A stretch of 51,262 bases of DNA from Chara braunii (Eukaryota > Streptophyta > Charophyceae > Charales > Characeae): contig BFEA01001069.1 in NCBI GenBank assembly GCA_003427395.1, positions 40,134 to 91,395 of the forward strand. The letters are read 5' to 3'. Both the position numbers and the translations under genes were made by a program. The number at the start of each line of letters is the position of its first letter. The first letter of the stretch is position 1. A model generated the notes under the pieces. It saw only the letters and a program-made list of their open reading frames with translations, was not told the DNA's origin and did no database searches. Shown here one piece after another: positions 41,752 to 51,262 of the stretch.

Positions 41752-43137
41752 TCACTGCTTACCAGCTGGTTTGCCTCTCCGCTCCTTAATCGACGAAGTT
41801 GGCGCGGGCAAGGCCAGCACGTCGAGAGCCCGAGTGCCGGCGACAATTTTTTTCGGGGATGTGAAATCTTGTCGTCCCCCGATCCCGCCTTTTCCTCCGC
41901 TGGCGATGGCCGGCGGCAGCATCAAAGAGTTCGTCGGCGAGAAATCAACGACAGATCCCCCTGAGGGTTTGACGTCGAGAGGGTCGTTGACACCAGGCGT
42001 CGAGGACGGCTGCGCGGACATGTACTGGTCGCCCAGGATGCCGTCGATAACTTCTTCGATATCAATACGCACACTCGGTTTAGTTAGGCTGACTGCTACA
42101 CGAGCTTCGTTGAACCGGTGTTGGAGATCGACGGCAGACTTCATTGCTTCGACCTCATAGTCATCACGTTCTGACGAAAGGCTTGTGACCACCTGTGCCT
42201 CCATACCCAGTGCCGTGTCATCGTCATCCTCGTCTTCCTCGTGGTGTTCTCCGTACAGCTGCCCGAATCTATCAGACGACTCCCCAGATCTATCATCGTC
42301 GTCGCCGAAAGTCCGTTCGTTGTCTCCTGTATTTAGTTCACCTTTTTCCCCCTCCTGCCCTCCTAGCAACCCAGCCAACTCCGTTCCTTCCCCTTCCTCT
42401 CCTTCATCCTCTTCTTCCTCCCCTTCATCCCCTCCTTCCTCCAATTCCTCCCCTGTGTCTCCTTCCTCCACTTCCTTCTCTTTGTCCATCACCCTGCCTT
42501 CTTCCCCTGCATGCAATGCAACCACTTCGCCCGAACCCGTGTCGATTTCCGACGAATGCGTTTCCCGCCCGCCGCACGCAGCCCCTCCCGCCTGCACCAA
42601 TATCCCTGGTTNGCCCCCCTTGCCTGAAGATGTTCGGATCCCGGCGAACTTCGCCGTCTCCTTGTCGCCGGGCCCTCCACACGCCTTGCCTGAAGAAGTT
42701 CGGATCCCGACGAACTTCGTCGTCTCCCTGTCGCCGGGCCCTACACACGCCTTGCCTGAAGAAGTTCGGATCCCGGCGAACTTCGCCGTCTCCCTGTCGT
42801 CGGGCCCTCCACACGCACCCTCTCGCTCCGACCGAAGCGGTTGGCAATCCCCCGCAGGCGGCGAAGTCCCATCCCTGACCGCACCGCTGTCTATTTTGAG
42901 ATGACGACTCGCCACGCCCGGTCTTGACCAGCTCTGCGCGTCCGTCCTCTTTGTCCGCTCTGCAAGCATTGAAGTTCGGATCCCGGCGGACTTGAACGTT
43001 TCGACCGAGCCTGCACGGAGAGCAACTAAGGCCGCCATCACCGAGCAGGCGGATGAACAGGGCACGTTCGCCAACTGTGCCGAGCCTTCCAGACCGGGAC
43101 CGGTAGACTGCTGACGCCCGAGGGCCTCCCCCGCCAC
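41752..43137 (-). CDS. Acidic low-complexity ORF containing palindrome-derived peptide repeats
   Basis: A 461-residue open frame on the minus strand. Its N-terminal half contains three 66-bp tandem repeats (42,628-42,827), each with one palindrome that is read here as KFAGIRTSSGK. The middle is a Glu/Asp/Gly-rich stretch, and the C-terminal part (from FNEARVAVSLTKPSVRIDIEEVIDG) is better mixed. One undetermined base lies at 42,612. Because the repeats are open in several frames on both strands, the large overlapping ORFs here are not independent evidence for genes. It may be a linker between the unknown domain upstream and the Ulp1 domain downstream on the same strand. Confidence 0.45.
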   Translation of the reverse strand: MAGEALGRQQSTGPGLEGSAQLANVPCSSACSVMAALVALRAGSVETFKSAGIRTSMLAERTKRTDAQSWSRPGVASRHLKIDSGAVRDGTSPPAGDCQPLRSEREGACGGPDDRETAKFAGIRTSSGKACVGPGDRETTKFVGIRTSSGKACGGPGDKETAKFAGIRTSSGKGGXPGILVQAGGAACGGRETHSSEIDTGSGEVVALHAGEEGRVMDKEKEVEEGDTGEELEEGGDEGEEEEDEGEEGEGTELAGLLGGQEGEKGELNTGDNERTFGDDDDRSGESSDRFGQLYGEHHEEDEDDDDTALGMEAQVVTSLSSERDDYEVEAMKSAVDLQHRFNEARVAVSLTKPSVRIDIEEVIDGILGDQYMSAQPSSTPGVNDPLDVKPSGGSVVDFSPTNSLMLPPAIASGGKGGIGGRQDFTSPKKIVAGTRALDVLALPAPTSSIKERRGKPAGKQ

Positions 43138-43169
43138 CCGCCGCTGCCTTCCGCTGTCGTGGTGTCGCC

Positions 43170-43808
43170 CTGAGACCCGGACTCAGCCTCGTCGCCCTCG
43201 TGTTGTCGCACTGGGACTCGTTTGCCACCCCCAGCCTCGTCGCCCTCGTTCTCCCCACCGTCCGGTTCCCGGGACCCTGTACTTACATGCGTCCCACTGG
43301 GAGGGTGGATTTTCCTGTCCACCCTTTCTTTTGAGGGGCTCGTGTCGAGGTCGTAATAGTCCTTCGTCAGCTCCAACCAGCACTTTTCCTGAAGTTCGGC
43401 GAACAATCGCCCGACTGTGCAAATGACGGACAGGTTTTCGGGTGCGAAAGAGTCATTATCGGCCCTCACTTTCTGAAGGACCGCAATTCTAGCGACATCG
43501 AGGAAGTCAGACTTCGACCCGCGAGGGAGTGGCATCCATCCTCCGTCCGGGACAACGACCGCCACGATCCACTCACCCTTTTGGATCGCCGGCAGGATGA
43601 CTCCTAGATGCCAAATCATGTCATGGCCCCAGTCCGCCTCCGTGGAACGACTTTGAGGCTCAGGCAGGAAGTGAATGTTGGGATTCGTCCAAGAGAGATG
43701 ATCGGGCGGGATGTCAGACCCGGGACGCAGTGAGCGATGGGCGGAGGCCAGAGCTTGCATTCTCTGCAGCAACTTCATCGGGGTAGTGCTAGGCGCCGGT
43801 TTCGCCAT
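43170..43808 (-). CDS. Unknown domain upstream of the acidic ORF
   Basis: The first ATG in the frame is at 43,808 (MAKPAPSTTPMKLLQRMQ). The part to about residue 150 is well-mixed sequence with aromatic and hydrophobic stretches (DMIWHLGVILPAIQKGEWIV, LDVARIAVLQKVR) that look like a folded domain. The rest is Gly/Glu-rich and runs into a frame change toward 41,752-43,137. It starts 72 bases after the stop of the ParB-like/methyltransferase-like frame on the same strand. No family was recognised. Confidence 0.4.
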
Positions 43809-43880
43809 CGGTGACACGAGGGACGCTGGGCTTGTCGACGGACCTGCCAAGGACGACCCTGTAGCGTGCTGCGCGGAATG

Positions 43881-46800
43881 TTAGTCGTACTGCAGGTCGA
43901 GGCTTTCGGTGTCGCTGCCCTCCTCGTCCGCGGTCACGTCGAACTCGATGCCAGTGGTCTCCTCGTCTTCCGTGGAGATCAAGAAGGAGTAACTGCCGAA
44001 CATCAGCTCCTCCTCTGACTCCACGAAGTAAAGGGACTGCAACCTCTCGAGAAAGGTCTTCGCGTTCATGCGGGAGGCGCCCTGGTAGTTGTCTAGCAAC
44101 GTGAACATGTGGTCCTTGCGGCGCATGTACTCGGCGTCAGTGTCTCTCTTCGGCCGCGTTTGCCGGAACAAGAAGTCGTATATCTTATTCCGCTTCCTCA
44201 CACTCAACTTGAACCACATGTCCGTCTTGTTGTTCCATGCGCGAGCCCGAGTCTCGGTGACGACCATAAACTCGCAATTGTGGGCACCCGAATTGACCTC
44301 GCTTTTGACGAGATCAATTGTAAATTGCAAGAGCTCGGAGTTCCCGTCCATCGTGATGACGTGCCGTCTTGCCTTCAGTACTTCCCAGACTGACCGCGCG
44401 TGTGGCTTCCCGAGGAAAACGACACCCTCCCCCTTGTTGGTGATGGATTCGAGAAGCTGAACGAATTGCACGGGGTTGCGTTCCATATCCCCGTACACAC
44501 TGCCCCGCCATGCAGGCGAGGTATGTGACCAGTCACGAGGGTTGAACGGGATGTCGGACACATCCGTTTGCGTAACCTTCTGTGGTACCCGCACTGCGGC
44601 AGCAGCGCCTGCCGGCAGTTTCCCCTCGTAGACGACGGACGTGTTGACCCGCAAATCGTCGTCTTTGAAGAGTATGTACATCCGGTCGTCTTCCGTGTAC
44701 AAATTGTTCCCGACGGGGAAGCTTTTCTTCTGTTGACTCGTCCTCACCCACTTCCCTTCCAGCAGCTTGACGAAAGAAAGATGGTTCATGCTGGCCAGAA
44801 AGGAGAGGTTCTGCTGCCGCGGGACAAAAACAACGAGCGTCTAATGCGACAATCACCACGTCTGGAGTTGGGAATCCAGAGTGTCGAACGCTTGCGGTTT
44901 CCAAAGCTTCAGGTCCACCGGTTCGCACAGATCGAGGACGAACGTTTGACTCTTTGTGGCCACCACTGCCTCCTTCACCTCCGCACTCCTTGTGTCTGCC
45001 TCCAAGGGGTCGTTGCCGAATGGTGCGATGGATGTCACGTCGCCCGTGTCATTCTATTTTATATGCACAATGCTTTCGGCGAGCGCGATCTCTCGACTCT
45101 TCAGTCTACTGCCATTCAACACGGACAGGACCTTATTCCTCCGGTCGACGGACAACTTCTTGTGACCGGCCAGCTTCTCCGTCGCCTCGATCGATCTGTG
45201 GTCGTCGCAGCCCATGTAGGTCGGGCAGTCCTTGAACAGCGAGGAGTCAGTGACGTATTTCATGCTCCCGTCTCACAACTCAGCATCCAAACCACGACTC
45301 TCAAACTGTCTGAAAATTGTGGACCTTGATTTCAGGAACAGGAACCTCTGGCTCCAATCTGCGTCCGACCTTTTGTCGTGCTTGAACTGGTAGTAGTTCC
45401 ACAAACGCACCAGCACCCGGTCGCACTTCACCAAATTCACCAGCTCCTTGACGCTCGGCTTTCTGAGCTTCGCCAACGCTGGGGAGTCGGCCTGTACCCA
45501 AACCACCTCGCAAGCGAGCACCTTCTTTAGGACGCGGCACTTCTCGTTGTTTGTGAGCGACTCCATCGTTTTCCAACAATGCGCGTCCGGCTATGGCACT
45601 TGCACGAACCACTCGCCCTCCTCTTTCTCCTTTTTGCCTTTCTTTGTCGGCGGGTCCACAGGGACGTTGTACACGACCTCCTTCCTGCCCAGCTTGTCAT
45701 TATGGATGTATGCAACCCCAGGCTTCACGTTTTTGACTTTCTTCTTTCGCATGATCCACTTTGCGCCATCGTGTTCAAGCAATCTGCCTGTCTCCCATTT
45801 CTCGAAAAACTCGATGGCCTGTTTCCAGACATTCTCCCCTGCCATCGCCAGCGGGAAATAGGAACGCAGGGCAGCGCCTTTTTTCCTGATGGCCTCCTCG
45901 CCCTGCTGATCTGCGAGAATCCACAAGTTGTTGTGCGGTGTCATGTTGAGTGCGACACTACAAAATTCACGCCACTTCCGGACCTGATCCTGTTTTCCGT
46001 TGGGGTTCCCCATAACAGCATGCGGGCAACCGACGCGCTTCCACTGCCACCTAATGTCCCTCATTGACAGCTTGAGCTGTCGTGGGGGCGCCTTCATGTC
46101 CTTCTTGTTGTCCTGGGAACTGACAAGGAAGTACCCTTCGAAGTCGTCGTCCGAAAAGTAGACCATTCGTGCAGGCCACCGCTCGAAATTGTATTTTCTG
46201 GCCACCTCGCTGCCGAGCAGCGACCTCGCTGCAGCCGCGTTGTGCTGCCCACACACCGCGTAGTAGTAGTATTGTCCCGCCAGCTCATCCCTCCAATCCT
46301 CCGGCCTCAGACGTTTTACCTTGGTCCCCGGAGTCGGTTTATCAAGCCCCAGCGGTGCCAGCTTCAGGGTTGGTAAATCGTGAGACTGCGCTTTGTTTTC
46401 GAGCGCCAACCGCATCGCTTCTTTGATCCCTTCCACGAGAACGAGATCTAGGGACCGCTGGTTGTACAGGTCTTCCCAGTCCCCGAGGTCGACGACCTGC
46501 GCAGGGCTAATGTCGAACTCCCGCTTTGTCCGAACGCCGTCTTTGTACTCGAGGAAGTACTAGGCGTCGACGTCGATGGGAGTCCCTGTTGTCGGTAGAG
46601 AAGACAGTCCACACTCAGGCTGCTTCTGTCTCGAAGACGGTCGTTTGGCAACCTGCCGGCCCTGCTCCCCCTCGGTCCCCTTGCGTTTCTCCCTCGCAGT
46701 CCTGGGGGCCTTGCTCTTTAACTTCTTCGTAGAACCAGCGAACTCGTCTGGACGATCCCCCCTCCTCTTTTGCGGAGCTCCTTGCGAAGCTAGGCCTCCC

Positions 46801-47603
46801 GCATCCACCTCCTCCACACCCTGTCCCTCGCTCGCCTCCATTTCAACCTCCGAATAGGCCGCCACCTGTTCTGCTGGCCTCGTACTCTTCCGCTGAACCG
46901 GTGCATCAGTCTGAACCCCACGAATAGACAACATAGACCTCCGCGTGTCACTCAACGGCGGAGCAGTCCCCTCATCCTCGCTGTCGTCGAACTGACCTCC
47001 GCTCTCGCCATGGTGCAGTTGAGTGGCGGGACCAGAACCCAGATCACCGCCCTCCACCGCTGCCCCGCTTGACTCGCAACCGCTGCACAGCTTCATCGGC
47101 AACGACAACTCCAGGGATGGGTTGACGTCGCAGGGGACGTCTAGAGCGATGTTTTTGTCCTCCAACATGTCGAAAAATTCACGCGCCAAAACAAAACCGC
47201 CCTCGAGAACGAGTTCTTTGTAGAACGGGGTGTTCACAGCACCCGCTCGGAACCCCTCACACAATTCGCGGTCCAACAACGTCCCTTTCGAATTGGCAAC
47301 GACATTGCCCTTGGCGCCATAAACGTGTTGCATATAGAAATCTCGTCGGCCCCCCTTTGCGTCCTCCCACCGCACGACGACACGAAGCACTCTACGCCTT
47401 CTGCTGTCATCGATGAAGATGACAGGACCACATGGCTGCGCAGTGGGGTTGGAAGCGTCTCCACAACACCAGTCGATGAACCATTTCGACCTCGAATGGT
47501 TCGACCACCCCTGTGTGGCAGTAGACGACCGCCTCGTGGAATCTTTTCGTGATTCCTTTTTGGAGGTCCCTGTTGGCTCCACCTCGCCCTTGGAAGAAGA
47601 CAT
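43881..47603 (-). pseudogene. Large frame with ParB-like and methyltransferase-like segments, six in-frame stops
   Basis: ATG 47,603 opens one minus-strand frame of 1,240 codons ending in TAA at 43,881. It is interrupted by TAG 46,560, TAG 45,591, TGA 45,273, TAG 45,054, TGA 44,853 and TAG 44,841, with no visible frameshift. Parts in order: WFIDWCCGDAS and a beta-rich YMQHVYGAKG region, an acidic/basic linker (about 47,000-46,560), then YFLEYKDGV. YYAVCGQHNAAAARSLL (about 46,270) resembles the GxxR/GQH segment of ParB-like folds. FVLDLCEPVDLKLW (about 44,935) and VVFLGKPHARSVWEVL...VITMDGN (about 44,430-44,330) resemble a Rossmann-type SAM-methyltransferase. The C-terminus is acidic. Domain names are inferences. 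No transposase signature was found. Confidence 0.6.
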
Positions 47604-49076
47604 ACTGTCTGCGAACGACAACGCAAATCGAAGAACACACCATGAAGTCAACGTTTGTCAAAACACAGGAGAAACAGAACACTCACTGCTGCACGTCAAC
47701 GCAGGCTGTAGCGCAGCGAAATCCACACACGAAGACACCCGGGCACCCAAATTTGGATCGGTGAGAAGGGGTAGTCCGCCGAGATCCGAACTTCAAGTAG
47801 GCAAGAGACCGAGAGGCGGACAGAGAGAGAGAGAAGCAAATGAAAACTCGCAATGCACATGGGATCACGAGTTGTTCATGCGGCACACAGGGCACCCCGA
47901 AGAACAAAGATAGACAAACGCACAGTGAAAATCGTGAAGTCCGTCGGGATCCGAACTAAAGGACGGTGCGTGAGATAGAGACGGCGGAATCAGATTTCGG
48001 GAATTTTTCGCAGGAATCAACTGGCGGCCATGTTCGAAGCTCGCGCTCGACGGGGTAGTGTTCCCCGCGTGGCACTCGGAACCCCCGACAGTCCAACAGC
48101 CGAAGCTCGCCGAGATCCAAACTAGAACAGGGCGCGGGAGACATATAAAGAGCCAGCCATGCGGCCAGCGTCCCAGAACCGTGCTCGACCAAACGCACTC
48201 CGGAACCGTTGTCGGGCGGGTTGTGCGACCCACCCTGAACCACGAAGACTCAAGACAAAGGAACACACCTCCCGAAATGTGAAGTTCGCCGGGATCCGAA
48301 CTTCAGGATGATGCGACAGGCAGAAACGGCGTCAGGGACGCACGATCCGCAAGTCTAAGGTTGTTAAACTCAACACCGACCCAGAAAGGCCACACCTGAA
48401 TGAAAGGCTGGTTGAAATGGAGAAGTCCGCCCTAATCCGAACTACTTGTTATTTTCGATCTCGCGTTATGCACAGCTTGGCACTGGATGAACCCAAGCTC
48501 GAAAGCGGCAGCCGTGTCAACATTTGATAGGTCCTTGGACTCTGGCTGTTGCCGCAATCCACGAGGGATCCGGAAGAGCACCGTCTGTGGCAATAGACAG
48601 GCGACACCTGAAGTTCGCCGGGATCCGAACTTCAGGAGGCTGCGAGAATGAGAGACAGAGAGAAACATTGGAGCAACTCCGAGTCCAAACGCAAGACGGG
48701 GTTCGACCAAGGCGCACGAGGAAAAACCCCGGGGTTCCACAACCGACTGCAGGTTTTAATGGCAGCAGTCATTGAGTCCAGGCGGAATTGGTAGCAAGAC
48801 CGTTTCTGACTCCGCCCAACACTCGAAGCTTGGAGGCCGGTAGGACGCACAAGCCAAACCGCAAAGTTCACGGGGATCCGAACTTCAAGAGGGTGCGACA
48901 CGGAAAGAGACGACGTGCACTAGCAACTTCTGCCTCCCACGCCTTTCTCCACTACTAAAGCTCTGCCATGATCGGTAGAACACAAGCCTCTCACTCATCT
49001 CCCTTCTTTTCGCTTAAGCAGGATGTCCAACCACACGTCCAGATCTTGTGACAATCGCGGTTCCCCGGGGACGAGG
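47604..49076. repeat. Intergenic region with seven palindrome copies
   Basis: Palindrome copies lie at about 47,772, 47,936, 48,102, 48,281, 48,421, 48,610 and 48,863. They are spaced 140-255 bp apart, and nearly all are oriented with 'ggatccgaactt' on the right. Most are followed by a short related tail containing 'tgcga' and 'agaga'. This region is upstream of ATG 47,603, so it includes that gene's presumed promoter. No gene was recognised in it. Confidence 0.75.
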
Positions 49077-50220
49077 TCACGAACCGTAGCCATACAAAGC
49101 ATTCATTGACGATCCGTAAACGCGCACCAGCGGATCGTCGACCGTTGCAGTCTCCGAAAAGACGGACATGTATTTCATCCTAACAAACACTCCCGGTCGT
49201 GCTAAGGAGTTCCCTATACAGTCCCGTATGGCGGACACTTTCTCCTCGACCTCCCGATCCAACGAAAAGTTCTGGACCGGCCCTGCTATCACCAAATCTG
49301 GCCACCCATCCACACGAACAGGCCCGCGCGTCGCCACGAGTCTGGACCCCTCAATTGCCATCTCGTTGCGTGACACAAGCACAACAATATCGACGAGCTT
49401 CCTACTCTTGTTTGAAGTAGCGACACACAAAACCCTGGCGAAATGAGATCTGGACACAGTCAACCGCACACAACAGTACGACAAAGCTTGTGGAGAACTC
49501 CTGGGGCAACGAAGCGGGTACTGCTCCAGAAACGGGCAGTGTCGATCGCAAGCCAGAAACTCGTGTTTCCTCGAGCCTCCCCAAGTTCGTGGTGACGACG
49601 TGACGTATTGGCACTCGAGGCGACTGAAATGTCGGCTAATGCAGCCTACTGCTCTGCGCATGTCATTCAGGAACTTGTGACCGAGGATAGCGTCAGGCAG
49701 CGGGATGAGGGAACCAAACTCCAACATGTTGGCAAACTTGTACTGGCCTGCCCAAGGGCAGTCACTCTCCATCGTAGGTCAATTATCGTCGCACCGACCG
49801 TCGATATGCCTGCCCATGCACGGGACGACGGTCATCCAGGGGTCCTCCTCGAATTCCTCTGTGGTCGATCCCTGGATCATAGTCACACCATTGAAATGTT
49901 GCACGGATCTCGGACAAGGAGGAAACGGTTCTGCTAAGCGAATGTGCGTCTTGGGACTCATGGTCTGTGGTGTCGAGAACATCGACTCCATGATCCGTGG
50001 TGTCGAGAAGGTCCCATCCATTACGCGCCCTACACACCACGCGCACATACCAAACGACACACACGGGGACGCTGACACTCGTAAACATAGTTGGCGAGCA
50101 ATCAAACGACATAGTCCGCACGGATCGTTGTTGCACTGGCAGTCGACGTTAATAGGCCGCACTCGGAGAACCATCACGGTTCCCAAGACGGGCACAACGC
50201 GGAGTTCGGATCCCGGCGAG
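49077..50220 (-). pseudogene. Broken Cys-rich ORF of unknown function
   Basis: One minus-strand frame is readable from about 50,220 to a TGA at 49,077, with one internal TGA near 49,779. The first part is Cys-rich (CQCNNDPCGLCRL, FGMCAWC). The second part opens at ATG 49,772 and runs 231 residues, with more Cys/His pairs (CISRHFSRLEC, CDRHCPFL) and a well-mixed C-terminus (VDIVVLVSRNEMAIEGSRLVATRGPV). Metal binding is plausible, but no family was recognised. A palindrome copy (50,202-50,223) sits at its 5' edge. It could belong to the same element as the large frame downstream on this strand. Confidence 0.4.
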
Positions 50221-50934
50221 CTTATGTCGTTGCGAAAAGTCGTCGGACGCCAGAAAGATCACAGGCAGAACTCGCGTCATGCGAAACCGAGAAGTTCGTC
50301 GGGATCCGAACTTGACGATTGTGCAAGGAGTCATGTCTGCCCTGAACGCACGAGGCGGCAGGTCCACCACGCCGTGATCATTCGCCGTTGTCACGCTGTG
50401 CAGTTTTGTTTTTTGCGACCTCCGGTTGTCGAGAAAGTGCATATTCAAAAACCCGGTTTGGAATGCCGTGAAGTCCGGAATCGAGCAGACTTCGTGTGCT
50501 TGTCATATCCATGAGGCAGCAGGCGAGTCGGTAACACGCCCAGCCAATGGCGGTAGAGCAATGTTTGTCGTGATCCGAACTTGGCAAATCTGCGTGGGAG
50601 AGATGAAGTTGTCTCTCCCACTCGTCGTCCCAAACATGCTTCAACTACGGATCCCGACGAACTTCGGATTTTCACGTATCCGAAGTTTTGACAATCCACC
50701 GCGCGCCAGAAAGCCCACGGTCAGAACCGTCACCGTGCGGAAAGCGAAGTGGGCCGGGTTCCGAACTTGACTATTGCACGAGGAACTGTGCGCGAGAAGT
50801 TCGGATCCCGGCGGACTAAGCGTTTTTACGAGCCCGTATTACGCCGGAGTCCGAACCTGTGGATTGTGCCAGGAGTTGTGCACGCACACTTAGGATCCGC
50901 GGGCCAGCTGACGAGCCGCAAACATGTCTTACCC
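50202..50934. repeat. Cluster of palindrome copies in both orientations
   Basis: Copies lie at about 50,202, 50,291, 50,470, 50,562, 50,642, 50,745, 50,795 and 50,841. Neighbouring copies often face each other (for example 50,745 and 50,795), so longer hairpins could form. No gene is visible. Confidence 0.75.
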
Positions 50935-51262
50935 AAAGTTCGTCGGGATCCGAACTTGGCGAAATTTCGAGGGAGAGACACAGCTGCTCACAAAACTCGC
51001 CATCCCGTGCATTCTTGAAGATTGGATCCCTGCGGACTTCACATTTTCATAGGTCCCTCGCTGTGGTTGTGCACTGGGTTTGCAACGCGGGTTGGGTTTT
51101 ACGAAAGGCAAGAACCTGAAGTTCGCTGGGATCCGAACTTGGCGAAATGCCGTAGGAGAGACACAGCTGTCTATCAAACTCGCCTTTCCATTCTTTCTTG
51201 AAGTTCGGATCCCGGCGGACTTCACATTTTCACAGGTCCACTGCTGTGGTTGTGCACTGGGG
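50935..51262. repeat. 183-bp tandem repeat with an inverted palindrome pair per unit, running off the window
   Basis: Unit 1 is 50,935-51,117 and unit 2 starts at 51,118, continuing past the window edge. Each unit has one palindrome ending 'ggatccgaacttgg', the phrase 'gggagagacacagct', and an opposite palindrome ('ggatccc(t/g)gcggacttc'). The phrase 'gctgtggttgtgcactggg' follows. The array may extend well beyond this window. Confidence 0.8.

Noticed and set aside
42185-42904. Long + strand ORFs (Ser/Pro-rich) opposite the acidic minus-strand ORF
   Set aside because: They are the complement of Glu/Asp-rich codons and the palindromic repeats, which stay open in several frames. There is no independent support.
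41095-51223. CRISPR-like array of palindromic repeats
   Set aside because: Repeat spacing varies from tens to thousands of bases, orientation is mixed, copies sit in coding frames, there are no cas genes, and the genome is eukaryotic.

Overview
The window reads as nuclear DNA from a eukaryote with a repeat-rich genome. The likely source is a charophyte green alga of the Chara type. I infer this from the mix of Penelope-like elements with an N-terminal GIY-YIG domain, an L1-type LINE, long microsatellites with assembly gaps, and a very abundant GGATCC-centred palindrome. I could not run a search, so the organism call is only moderate. No rRNA, tRNA, CRISPR array or intact conserved housekeeping gene was recognised. 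Nearly everything identifiable is mobile DNA in some state of decay.

Layout. (1) 1-15,402: two ~1.05-kb direct repeats (1-1092 and 14,350-15,402) flank a 13-kb interval. Its minus strand carries a broken ORF with a possible GRF-type zinc finger (5,868-7,794) and a broken reverse transcriptase (1,663-3,818). A hammerhead-like motif lies at the edge of the right-hand repeat. The interval also holds an orphan ORF (9,194-9,631) and a duplicated block whose middle third is inverted in one copy (10,335-12,257). (2) 16,921-25,870: a compound Penelope-like locus. Direct repeats (16,921-17,651 and 24,931-25,654), each with an almost canonical minus-strand hammerhead ribozyme, enclose two related elements placed tail to tail. 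The + copy (17,885-22,320) runs degenerate hammerhead, CCHC/coiled-coil ORF1, GIY-YIG, RT. The - copy (24,867-22,385) has ORF1 and GIY-YIG but stops before the RT. (3) 25,880-29,550: poly(A)-tailed fragments and a 1.08-kb terminal-inverted-repeat element stuffed with microsatellites. (4) 29,550-37,514: an L1-type LINE on the minus strand (ORF1, endonuclease, RT, C-terminus). It is split by a 528-bp MITE with TA target duplications and by a SINE-containing insertion. (5) 37,560-51,262: a GC-richer region. It has a Ulp1-type cysteine protease (39,830-40,876, -), acidic and unknown ORFs (41,752-43,850, -), and a 1,240-codon frame with ParB-like and methyltransferase-like segments (43,881-47,603, -). 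A further broken ORF lies at 49,077-50,195. At least 26 copies of a ~23-bp palindrome are scattered through the region, some inside coding frames.

How the parts relate. In regions 1 and 2, the ribozymes, pLTR-like repeats, RT and GIY-YIG nuclease are the components of Penelope-type retrotransposition. The neighbouring ParB-like/methyltransferase-like frame and Ulp1 protease in region 5 could be parts of one large, poorly described DNA element, but no transposase was recognised. Decay is dominated by in-frame stop codons. In the 43,881-47,603 frame there are six stops and no visible frameshift.
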